From assembly GCA_003427395.1 (NCBI GenBank), contig BFEA01000068.1, positions 683,467-744,341 of the forward strand: a DNA stretch of 60,875 nucleotides, given 5' to 3'. The notes below the pieces were generated by a model. It was not told where the DNA came from. It searched no databases and was given only the letters and a program-made list of their open reading frames with translations. Positions 33,181 through 43,580 of this stretch are shown one piece after another; the stretch's first letter is position 1; every line of letters begins with the position of its first letter. The DNA is from Chara braunii (lineage: Eukaryota; Streptophyta; Charophyceae; Charales; Characeae). The translations under genes were made by a program, and so were the position numbers.

Positions 33181-33576
33181 CGTATTTTTTTTTTATTATT
33201 TTTTTTCCTTGGTTCGGTGCAGATGCAGCAATGTGCCTCAACCCCTTGCCCGGATCCGCGCCATGGGGCCCATGGTCCGTGAAGTGGCTCTTAAACACTG
33301 TCACATTGTGTTTCTGCGCCATTATGCCCTGCAAGCACACACCGAAGGTTGTGTCAGCCCCTTCATCAAAAACTCTCTAAAACCCCCTCAGACAGCCCTC
33401 TCCCACCCACCCCCTTCCCCCCACCCCACCTCCGTCCCAAACTCCACAGCGACCCCCACCCACAGCCACCCCGAACTCTACAACGCCCCTCTCCCACCAC
33501 GGAAGAACGGAAATTCAAAGCAGGCTAGAAAATTGAAATTACAAAAAAAATAAAAAATTGTGTGGTGGAAGAAGAC

Positions 33577-34610
33577 GGTGCACCGCGTCGAGGGAGGAAG
33601 GAGGAGATGGTGAATGGTGGAGGGAGGAGGGAGTAGATGAAAGATGGCGGTTGAAAATGGCGGAGGGAGGAGGGAGGGGATGGTGGTTGGGGGAGGAACG
33701 AGGGAGGAGATGAAAGATGGCGGTTGGGAGGAGGGAGGGCATGGTGGTTGGCGGAAGGACGAGGGAGGACATAAACGATGGCGGAGGGAGGAGGGAGGAA
33801 ATGAAAGATGGTGGTAAAAAATGGCGGTCGGGAGGAGGGAGGGCATGGTGGTTGGCGGAAGCACGGGGGAGGAGATGAACGATGGCGGAGGGAGGAGCAG
33901 GAAGTGACAGATGGCGGTTAAAAATTGCGGAGGGAGGAGGGAGTGGATGGTGGTTGTTGGAAGGAAGAGGAAGAAAATGAAAGATGGCAGTTGAAAATGG
34001 CGGAGGGAGGAGGGAGGGCATGGTGGTTGGTGGAGCAGACGAGGGAGGAAATGAACCATGGCGGAGAAGGAGGGAGGAGGGAGGGGATGGCAGAGGGAGG
34101 ACGCCGAAGATGGGGGAGGAAGATGATGGCGGGAGGTGGAGGGGATGGAGGAAGATGGGGGAGAAAGAAGATGGCGAGAGGCGGAGCGGATGAGGGAAGT
34201 TGGGTTGACGTGGAGGAAGGAAGGAGGAGGGAGAAGGGAGGAGGTCGTGGAGAAAGATGATGGCGGGAGGTGGAGGGAACGAGGGAAGTTTGATTGTGGA
34301 GGCAGAGCCGTTAAAACTAGACTAAGTGGAACATGGCAGGGACGATGGGGAGGGAAGAAAATAGCGGGAAGAGGAGGTGGTAGATTGTGGAGGGAGGAGG
34401 GAGGAAGGAGGAGGTGCAGGATGGTGGAGGGAGGAGGTGCAAGATGGTGGCGGAAGGAGGAGGAGCTGGAAGATCGAGGAGGAAGATGACTACGGGAGGT
34501 GTAGTGGATGGTGGAAGTATGACGGGGAGGGAGTCGGAAGATGGCAGGTGGTGGAGGGGATGGACGATGGCGTAGACGCCGGCGGGTGGAGAAAGGAGAG
34601 CCGCCATGAA
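33577..34610. repeat. GGA/GATGG-rich satellite, about 1 kb
   Basis: Imperfect units such as GGAGGAGGGAGGGGATGGTG and GAGATGAAAGATGGCGGTT. One strand is extremely purine-rich, and the long minus-strand open frame over it is a Pro/Ser-rich artefact. Flanked by (GA)n and (CAGA)n at 34648-34720. Confidence 0.85.
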
Positions 34611-34719
34611 ATAATTGGCACAACGCAAAAAAAACAAAAATGACGTGAGAGAGAGAGAGAGAGACAAACAGACAGGCAGACAGACAGACAAACACAGAGA
34701 GAAAGAGAGAGAGAGAGAG

Positions 34720-35249
34720 AGAGAGGCTGGTGGCCACCCACCTGATCGACGCCGCCTCGGTGTGAACTCCTGCGCTCTCCTCGCTGCCGTCTCCCTGCAC
34801 CGCTCCACTCTCCCTGCACCACTAACAGTGTCCCTCCACTCTCCCTTCACACCTGCTCCGCTCTTCTCCACTCTCCTCCACACCCCTCGTCTCCCTCTTC
34901 CTCCACAATGTCTTCCAGGCAATGGCAATCACGGGCAGGGTCACGCTGCGGCTTGACAACAGGGCTGACGAACCAACTTCGAAAGACTACTTCGAATTCG
35001 AAGTTCACTCGTGAATGCCAAAAGAAAGAAGGCCGCCGAAACATTTTCCCGGTTTCTGGGCCAGGGCGGGGGCCCCAAAAAAAATCGCATGGCGTTTGGA
35101 ATATTTTTTCCTGCAGGGGGAGAACCGGTACTCCCCGAGGGACCAACTTTTTCTTTTTCTGGGCGGGGCTGTATTTTCGGTGGTGCGGCGCCTGAGGCGC
35201 ACGCGCACCCTGCGCACAGGCGCGGCGCCGCGCATCGCAGGTATGCTTA
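34720..35249. other. No gene recognised
   Basis: Contains a TTCGAAGTAGT/ACTACTTCGAA palindrome (34976-35000) and a GGCGCGGCGCCGCGC palindrome (35220-35235). Frames are open by composition only. Confidence 0.45.
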
Positions 35250-35814
35250 GGCCTGGACCCCACTGGACGGGGCCTGGAAAAGGTGTGTGACCGCAAAATG
35301 CTGGCCAATGCCGGTGGACAGTTCTTGGCACGTTTCTGTGCGACCTCACCCCGGACTGCTGGCGGCCTTTTGGAAACGGGCAGGCTTGCCGCATTAGGAA
35401 CGCGGAGAGAGGTCCCTCCCGAAAAGGAAACTCTGGATGGGCTGCATGGACCAACGGCCCGTCCAAACGACTAGTGCGACACGATTTTCGCCCGCAGTGT
35501 GTCGTCCTGGTGCAGCATGAAGTCTGTGCCGCCCGTGAACTGCACCACACCTTGCCGCTCCCGACGCCAGCGGTTGGCGCTTTGCCCTCCACCGCCAGAA
35601 ACAGGGCACTTTGGAGAACGAGTGCCTGTTTCTGTCAGAGACTTTTCCAGCTGCCAGCCATGTAGAAACACGGCCACCACGGTTTCCAGGACGGCAGTGG
35701 GGTCTGCAAACCTTGTTCGCATACCTCCAAATCGCTTCCCGGCGGCCTGGTGGGGTCCGAAATCCACCTTCCACGCCTAAACTTTTCCAGTCGCCGGCCA
35801 GTGGGGTCCAAGCC
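35250..35814. mobile_element. PIF/Harbinger-like non-autonomous element
   Basis: About 565 bp with termini GGCCTGGACCCCACTGG and, inverted, GGCTTGGACCCCACTGG (16 of 17 match), flanked by TTA on both sides (35247-35249, 35815-35817). A TTA duplication with GG-starting ends fits PIF/Harbinger. No transposase is recognisable inside. Confidence 0.75.
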
Positions 35815-36119
35815 TTAGTGCAGTTTTATCTGTTCTGATTAGCTTAAACCAACACAAAAAAAAAAGGATTTCCAAGATCCAAGTATCTCCCAATCCTGTG
35901 TTAGGCCTTGCAAAATGCAAAAGATTCTTTGTCATTTTGTCAGCGACGCACTGCCACTTGTAAACAGCTCTACTATCTTGTGAATTAGAAATTTCGGGTT
36001 TTGACGTGGTGAATTTTTTTGGGGGATGAAATGGACTCTTAACTATCCTCTGATACATCCATTCGTTTAACAAAAAAAAAAAAAAATCGAAAACATAGAG
36101 GGAAGGGTCGTTACAACCG

Positions 36120-36363
36120 TGGGCACGCGCAATTAAGGATGACACACATTATTTTATCGAGAAATGGTTCCAGAGAACGGAAAAAAAAAGGGGCGAGGAC
36201 ACAACAGATAAACAAAAAAAGATTGAGTTGTTTGTTTTTCAATGATTGTTTGACAATTTCTTTGACTACTATATTCAAAATTTTTGGATTCATTTATAAG
36301 ATTGAGAACATTCTCAATTGACTACGTCACAGAAACGGACAAAAAAAAATAGATCAGTCCCCG

Positions 36364-36397
<34 letters not shown>

Positions 36398-36471
36398 AGA
36401 AGAAGAAGAAGAAGAAGAAGAAGAAAAAGATCCGCACAGATCAGATATACAAGATAGAGTATGGCCTTCAA
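36120..36471. other. No gene; A and AAG runs
   Basis: A run plus AAG triplets at 36366-36425. Confidence 0.6.
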
Positions 36472-36510
36472 CCGAATAGAACGCACACGTTGCACAGTCA
36501 TTATAGCTAT
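36472..36510. mobile_element. Family A half-palindrome
   Basis: CCGAATAGAACGCACACG then CAGTCATTATAGCT; the mate arm is absent. Confidence 0.5.
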
Positions 36511-37950
36511 ACATTGGGGGGCGAAACATTCAGAGTCTTGTAATGAACCCAGACTGGAAGATACTCGAATCATTGGAGAATCATGTATGGCCAGATGTCG
36601 AAATACAAAGTAACTCAACTCTGAACAAAGTCCCCAATGATCATGAATGTGATCTCTGATACAATGTCTCGTTTCCAGGAGACGAAGAGAGTGGAGTGGG
36701 GAATAGACAGATTAGTAGAGGGTGAAAGAGATAGTAATCATCAATGACCACCAAGAGAGTAGCCCAACATTTCCCACTCCTCCGGGCGTTTGCCCTCGCC
36801 TCCACGTCAGCAGAGCAGGATCCAGTAATGAGCCTGACAAATCCTGATCACATTGAAGTGCCACGTGGCACAGTTCTCTCATGAAGACGTTGATGACAAT
36901 CAACAGCGCACAGTATCGACATCAACCTCAGGTAAGTATCCCGATCCTCCTCAATCATCCACACATCCCGATCTCCCTTCTTGTCGCGTCCAGTCACCCA
37001 ATCTAGACAGTGTGGCCAATGCCACATCAGGGATGAAGCCGAGTGGCATGCGCCACATCAGCAGGGGCTGGCGCTCAGCAGAGAAGGTGCCAGCATGCTG
37101 CCTCAGTCCCCCTTCGTTGTCCACAGTGCCAGCGAACAGCCAGCGTCAAGCCAGTGTTACGTGCTGCGCCTGCACACGACAGCCATTTTCCAGGCCCTGC
37201 GTCCCTCAGGCTGAAAGCCTGAAATTCAGGCCGAAAGCCTGAAAACCAGGGCCTACAGGCCCCGTGTGTGTTCAGCTTGAAAGCCTGGAAAACAGGGGCC
37301 TACAGACCCTGTGTCGTTTCAGACTGAAAATGGCAGCAGCCTCTTAGCCTGAAACGAAGGGCCATTTTCGGTCCTTCATCAGACCGGCCTGCCCTGAAAC
37401 TCAGGCACCAAACCAGGGTTTTAGGAACAGGCTGTTTTTGGCCTGTTCCCACGACAGCTGCAGCGCCAGCCCCTGGCTCAGTTCGGCATTGGCAAGGGCA
37501 GCCTCCTGGACTGCCCGACCTGCAACTGCAGGCAGTCAGACGCAGTCGGGAGGCAGGCCGAGATAGTACATAGGGACTTCCCATGCACTCACGGGAAGGC
37601 AGGAGGCAGTCAGTAGTCTTCAGGATTCGGCAGCAGCACTCTGGAGGAGTGCTGCAGGAGTAGTAGTAGCGTTAGCATTAGTCTTCAGCGCTGGGCGCTA
37701 GTAGCACTAGCGGAAGTCTTCAGCGCTGGGCGCCATAGCAGCTAGAGTAGTACTAGAGAGAGAGAGAGATTGGGCGGAGGCCAGGGATACCTACCTGCAG
37801 CGCTGTTGCTCCAGGTTCGTCTTTGAGGTACAGAGCCATCTTCACAGGTTAGTATCTGACACATGAGAGAGAGAGTTCTTCTTCTTCCTCTTCTCAGTCC
37901 ACCATCTCCTTCTCACCCTCTCGCTATCTGACTTCACTGCATCAGCAGAC

Positions 37951-38015
<65 letters not shown>

Positions 38016-38835
38016 TGACATTTGGATCCAGACTCAACATTGGACTTCAGACATATCGAAGAGGGATTATTTGGGACTTGAAAAGAGACTTGGTGTTGAC
38101 GACTTTCCCATCTCCCCCTTCCTCTTCGTCTGTGTATGTCTGGACCTGGCGCCCCTTTCCTGTGTATAGCGCCAGGCTCCTTCACACCTTGTGACGGACA
38201 GGATGCATGTTTGGTCTGCGTTTAAACATTGATTGGGCTAATCATTTGCATTCTAGCATTCTGCTTTGCTATCTTGTACTACGTGAATGAGGTCAGTCCC
38301 GGTCAGGTCAGGATTTGTATCTAAGTCTTCCCTGCGCTATTCAGCACCGTTTTGTATGTATCAGAATGCACATTGTTGAGATTCTACTTGCACTGCATTG
38401 TCCATTCAGTCCTTTTTATCACATTGTGAATCCTCGGTTATTGTGTACATCGCCCGACTGGGCATGTATCACCAGCCTCGAGCCAGCGTCCAGCTAGCGT
38501 TGAGCCAGCGTCAAGTCAGCATAGCAAGACTGAATGTCGACTCTCTGGAAGCAGGGTCTTATATAGTGATAGACCGAGTTCACCTGCCTCAGGTCTTTCA
38601 CTCACGATGGCTCAGATCGACTCACAGCCGAGGGCCTGGATTGCATACAGTTGCAGACTTCCACTTGGTTCGAATGCTGTCTCGGTACCTGCATACAAAC
38701 AAGTGTGTGCATCTGGCCGGCGGCCCGGGCTAGGTCCGTATTGACTCTGACTGTTGGGCCTCAGGCAGTTGACTGAAGTCCAGTGTCGGGCGCTCAGGCC
38801 CTGGCACCACTTCGGGGGGTCTTTTGCCCCTTCGG
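36511..38835. other. No gene recognised; scattered short repeats
   Basis: AGCCTGAAA/CAGGCCTGAAAG units at 37205-37330, a duplicated GTCTTCAGCGCTGGGCGC block (37680-37735), (AG)n at 37952-38010, and GAGCCAGCGTC units at 38480-38520. Open frames are short and inconsistent. Confidence 0.5.
37952..38010. repeat. (AG)n microsatellite
   Basis: About 29 units. Confidence 0.95.
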
Positions 38836-39003
38836 CCGGAGGTCGAGTTGTGGCCTGGCAAGACCCTTAGACATTCAACGAGGCATATGAAGCGGTGGCA
38901 AGGCCCTTAGACATTCAACGAGGCCTATGAAGCGCACAACATTCAACGAGGCATATGAAGCGGTGGCAAGGCCCTTAGACATTCAACGAGGCCTATGAAG
39001 CGG
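38836..39003. repeat. ATTCAACGAGGCMTATGAAG tandem array
   Basis: Four units of ACATTCAACGAGGCATATGA plus AGCG, three of them preceded by GGCAAGGCCCTTAG. Confidence 0.9.
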
Positions 39004-39025
39004 GTCACTGCAGGCTAGGCACACT

Positions 39026-39057
39026 GCGATAATCATGGCCAGGCATTCTATTCGAGT
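39026..39057. mobile_element. Family A half-palindrome
   Basis: GCGATAATCATGGCCAGGCA followed by TTCTATTCGAG; a single arm. Confidence 0.45.
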
Positions 39058-40020
39058 GAAAACGATAGGGACACGTCAGATATATAATTAGATACACGGC
39101 AAGGGACAGATGGATAAGATAAGCACCGAAAAAAGAAAAAAAAGGGAAACAAAAAATGTGTGTATGTAGCCAACACACATCTGAAGTAATGGATAACCAA
39201 CAAACAAGACTGATGTCAGCAAAATTTCAACAAAAAGAAAATATTTCAACAGATTTCAACAAAACGAAAATATTTCAATGCGCAATTTGGCATCATAAGA
39301 AATTCAACGATCAATACAGTAACAGATTGACAACCAAAAAAATTGACGTCACCAAAATTTCAACCAAAAAGAAGTAAAATTCAACGCTTGGCGCGTAACA
39401 CCGCAGCATTATTTATTCAAAGATAATCATGTTATAGGAATTTAACACAGAAAAAATATATAGCGCAGCTTGGCGGAACAGCCCCCCCCTCCTCTTCAAC
39501 TACCTTTATTATCTGCTCCTTGTTTGTATGCCCCCGACAACAAGAAAGAACAAAAAAAAAGCCCCCTCGATCCTTAAAATCGCCGGGTCCAGAACCAATA
39601 ATCCAACCCTATAAAGACATAAAGAGATCTTTTTCTTTTTTCTTTTTCTTTTTTCTTTTTCTTTTTTTAGCAAATGGACTTCTATTCCTTCCCCCCCCTA
39701 TCGGGAAAGGCATGTACTATAGAGATCTGAAAGAAAAGGCAAAAAAAAAAAAAAATGCCACCAGTGCTCCGGGCGTCTTCTTGAATGACGAATGATTCTG
39801 TCAGGGTGGCCAAGTGTCACACAGATGTCGCACACCAATGCATACCTGTGCTGAAAACAGTCGGCCGAGTGCATCCGGCCACAATTTACGGCCAGATTTT
39901 CGTACCCACCAATCCACGCACGTAGCCCCCGCACCTCCTCCTTCCTTGTCTCACACCTGCCTTGTCGAACACAGAGCCACATGTCACACGGCCATTGCCT
40001 GCTGGTCCTCACTTCAAACC
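39058..40020. other. No gene recognised
   Basis: AAATTTCAACAAAAAGAAAA-like short repeats 39215-39375. CGGCCACAATTTACGGCCAG near 39877 matches a word recurring at 41395-41510. Confidence 0.45.
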
Positions 40021-40037
40021 TCTCTTTCCAGCACTGA

Positions 40038-40560
40038 GGTTAACTCTGCTCATTACTCAAGTGAACTTCCCAGCAATGTTACCAGAGTAAAGCAGAACAC
40101 ACCGCGGTAATTGGATTTAAGTTCAACATCCCGAGTAAACCAAACCACCATCTTTTCCCAGCAATGAGGTTAACTCTGGTCATTACTGGAGCGAACTTCC
40201 CAGCAATGTTACCAGAGTTATGCAGAAACGGCCGCACTACAACAGTTACCGCGGTAACTGTCCATTTCATTTTGTTTTTGTTTCTTTCCCTCGAGCAAAC
40301 TTCCCACCAATGTGACCAGAGTGAATTTCCCAGCACTGTGACCAGAGTGAATTTCCCAGCACTGTTACGACAGTGAATTTCCCAGCACTGTTACCACAGT
40401 GAATTTCCCAGCAATGTGACCAGAGTGAATTTCCCAGCACTGTTACCAGAGTGAATTTCCCAGCACTGTTACCAGAGTGAATTTCCCAGCAATGTTACCA
40501 GAGTGAATTTCCCCGCAATATTACCAGAGTGAATTTCCAGGCAATGTGACCAGGGTAAAC
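40038..40560. repeat. 26-bp tandem array (GTGAATTTCCCAGCACTGTT...)
   Basis: About nine contiguous 26-bp units from 40300 to 40555 (starts at 40321, 40347 and 40373 show the period). Two outlying longer units with GTTAACTCTG lie at 40038 and 40167. Confidence 0.9.
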
Positions 40561-40789
40561 CAGATATTACCAGCGTGGCGTTTCTCAGAGCGCGCCGCTG
40601 CAGCAAAGCAAAATGACCACAGTTAACCAGATATTACCGCGATATCCTAACATGGCAAGAAAGGGTTAAAACTGGAAAGCAATGGAAGAGCTGTGCGAGA
40701 TGGAAATATCTCATCCACGATGATGCTTCCTTTCTGGCATCACCAGGGGAGAGTGGGGCAAAAACGGAAAGGTAGAATCTTCGACGAGA

Positions 40790-40888
40790 CCCTACCCCTT
40801 CTTCCCCCGAATAGCTGTATTTGAGGCATCTTTCAGTCTAGATACAGATATAATGACCGTACGTTGTATTCGGGGGAAGAAGGTAGAG
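40790..40888. mobile_element. Palindromic element, family A, partly deleted copy
   Basis: The right arm TAATGACCGTACGTTGTATT plus CGGGGGAAG is full. The left arm keeps CTTCTTCCCCCGAATA but lacks the CGTACGGTCATTAT part. Confidence 0.65.
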
Positions 40889-41042
40889 TTTCAGAAGTGG
40901 CTTCTTAGTTTGCAATCAACTTGAAGTTCCCATTGCATGAACAAATCCGCTCTCCTCTTGAAGCTTCTCCGACCGCCAGTACACGGCCGCAGACTTGCTG
41001 AAAAGAAACAATTCAGGAGTAGTATACCAACTGTGCTATTGG

Positions 41043-41084
<42 letters not shown>

Positions 41085-42180
41085 AGTGCTATTGGTAGCC
41101 AATCACGGCGGCGCAGCTTTTGGAGAATCCAGGACTGGAAAGACACAGCTACCGGTAGCACATAGGCTGTGATGCAGCGGAGTCCGTCGATCCATCAACC
41201 GTACTTAATGCAGATATATGCGCCTTCACTTTTTCCGTTCAAAAAAAAAACTGGAAAAAAAAAAAGCTCGGTTATAACTTTTGAAAAAAAAAAAAAAAAA
41301 AAAACGGGCGACGAATCACACCGCAAAGCAACGCTACATTATAGGTCTCTACTACTCACACACCAACTGCGTATGACGGAATCCGGTCGTCAATTGCGGC
41401 CAGATACAGTAAGCGGAACTCTAGAGGCCTCTACTAGCATCACCTGTAAAAGAATTCGGCCGTAAACTGCAGTCCGATACATTGTCGGCAGAATCTGGCC
41501 GTAAATTGCAGTAAGATTCATCGTCAGGAATCTCGTGCTGTGCGGTGATCCCGACCATTCCACGTCAGCTTTATTCGGCGAAAGCTCATCCAGCGATAGC
41601 TGGAAGGCGCCAAAGAAAAGAAAATAAACCGGAAAAAAAAAAAAAAAAAAAAAGAAGGGCACACCCGCTCAGGGCATACTTTCAGTACCGTTCGTAGCTC
41701 TTTTTTTTCCTTCTCTTTTCTTTTCTTCAGTTCTCAAAATTTCAGAGCGAAAAAAAAAATTAAAAAAAAAAAATTCAGAGCGATATGATTCATCAAGATT
41801 CACGCTACTCGCACTCCAACGCGTTTCCCACTACCGGTAGTTCACTTCACTGGAAACCTCTAGACGTCATTGCGGTCTGATACGTCCAAGGCGGACTGTA
41901 AATGCGTCCAGATACACGGAGGAAATGTGTTCTACGTCCAGATACGTGGCAAATGTAGGGCCCTTGATTGCTCGTCGATCAATCAAATCGGACGGACGGA
42001 TGATGTTCCAATCGTGTGATTAAGAGGAGGGTTTCTTTTTTTTTCTTTTTTTTTATCAGCGTAGTAATGGATGTGAAAAGCGTTATTCAGAGTTCATCAC
42101 TACCGCTGTTAACGGCTGCTAACGGCTGCTAACGGCGGGACCAGAACGAGAGTCCATCCAAACAGACAAAAAAAACAAAA
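40889..42180. other. No gene; A runs and a dispersed CGTCAATTGCGGCCAGATAC-type word
   Basis: A runs 41041-41082, 41284-41304 and 41633-41653. Words like GGTCGTCAATTGCGGCCAGA, CCGTAAACTGCAGTCCGATA and GACGTCATTGCGGTCTGATA occur at 41385-41510 and 41875-41945, and also at 4186-4230. Confidence 0.5.
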
Positions 42181-42264
<84 letters not shown>

Positions 42265-42327
42265 GGGGGGGGGGGGGGGGGGGGGGGGGGAGAAAAGATT
42301 TTTTGTTGGGGGGGGGGGGGGGGGGGG
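42181..42327. repeat. Poly-G tract of more than 100 bases
   Basis: About 110 consecutive G with a single A, then AGAAAAGATTTTTTGTT, then 21 more G. Confidence 0.9.
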
Positions 42328-42565
42328 AGTCAAGAAAATAAATGCTTCGAAGAAGTCGAAGAAGATCCAGTGGGAGTACGCTCTCAGTAACCCCCTCCCC
42401 GGCCCCCTTTGAATAGTAGATCGGTCATAAAAAAAAAAAATAGCTCAACGTCCTTAGCCACGTTCACTGTAGAAACCAAGAAAGGAGGAGTTACCCAATA
42501 AGTGGCAAGAAACGGATGCATCTGGCCACGCCGTGCGGGAAATGCACCAGTACTTTTTTTAAGTT

Positions 42566-43580
42566 TTGGAAGTGGTGTGGGGAGGCCTCGATGCCCTGGC
42601 AGCTACGCCTTGCGTCTTTCTGAGGGCGTACTCACCCCAGGAGGTTTTGCGGCTGAACGTGGAACGTAGTTACGATCAGATACATTTAGATTTGGCTTTA
42701 TTGCTGTCAGATGCATGCCGGGGCCAAGTCCCACGGACCCGGATTCTCGATTTCTCACTGTGTATTCTGTCAAGATCAAATTTGGACAATGAAAAATTAC
42801 TATTAGTTTATCCCTAAGTTATTGGAAGCTTCATGCTTTAGGATAATTACTATTAGTTTAGGGACAGTCGGTACTGGGTTTTTGAGTGTGCTATGGAACC
42901 ATGGTGGGCGCTGAACTACTCCCAGTGTTACATAGATGGGATCCTCCCACCTCGTTTGGCTCCTTGCAAGGTGGAGGAAGGAGATGAGTATGTGAAAGTC
43001 ACAGTTAACCCGAAGCCGTATAAAATTTAAGCGTAATGGTTGCGTGAGCATCCTGTTACCATTCTATTCGGAGATGAATCTTCCTCGGTATCAACGAACG
43101 TTAAAAAGCGTATGGTTGGAATATACGAAAATGGGTGGGTTCCTGCATCACAGATTTGGTATAGACCACCAAAAAGGGGTTTATCCCATAACGAGGGGCG
43201 AAATCTAATAACCTGTGTAGCCCCTTCTAAAGAGATAGCAGATTTCGTCATCACAGTGCGCGTCATAATAACGCACACACATACTCACAAAATTTCCTCA
43301 CTAATTTTCCCAGGCCTCAATGGTCGAGGAAATTGTTTAAAGTGTCACGCCAAAGCGCGGACACCTTTTTCATTTTGGACCAGCCCTGTCATGGTAGTCG
43401 GCGTCCCCGTTGTGTCAAATGCAAAAGCATGGCCAAATGCCCTTGTAAGGATATTTGGTCTGACAATATTCCTAGACCCTATTAAGCGATGTCCCCGTCG
43501 CTATAAACGTTTATCACGATCGTTTATACAGTTCTCCCTTAGATCGTTTTCCATGATCAAATCAACTCATAAAATATGAC
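42566..43580 (+). pseudogene. Decayed zinc-knuckle ORF (retroelement gag/ORF1-like)
   Basis: One frame is kept over about 800 bases despite several stops (42815, 42839, 42854, 43029, 43035). It includes RYWVFECAMEPWWALNYSQC, PPRLAPCKVEEGDEYVKVTV and KRMVGIYENGWVPASQIWYR. Near 43330 it reaches GNCLKCHAK; after a +1 shift the sequence continues CHGSRRPRCVKCKSMAKCPC. That order (basic domain then clustered Cys zinc knuckles) resembles LINE ORF1 or gag. A small direct repeat of AATTACTATTAGTTTA (42794, 42843) marks an internal duplication. The element type cannot be settled. Confidence 0.5.

Noticed and set aside
33478-34800. 440-codon minus-strand open frame
   Set aside because: Translation of a GGA-rich satellite into Pro/Ser/His runs; no domain or codon signal.
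34962-34985. CTGACGA...GAAAGAC as a hammerhead core
   Set aside because: The segment between the boxes cannot form stem II.
40300-40560. CRISPR-like regular repeats
   Set aside because: Units are contiguous with no unique spacers and the genome is eukaryotic.
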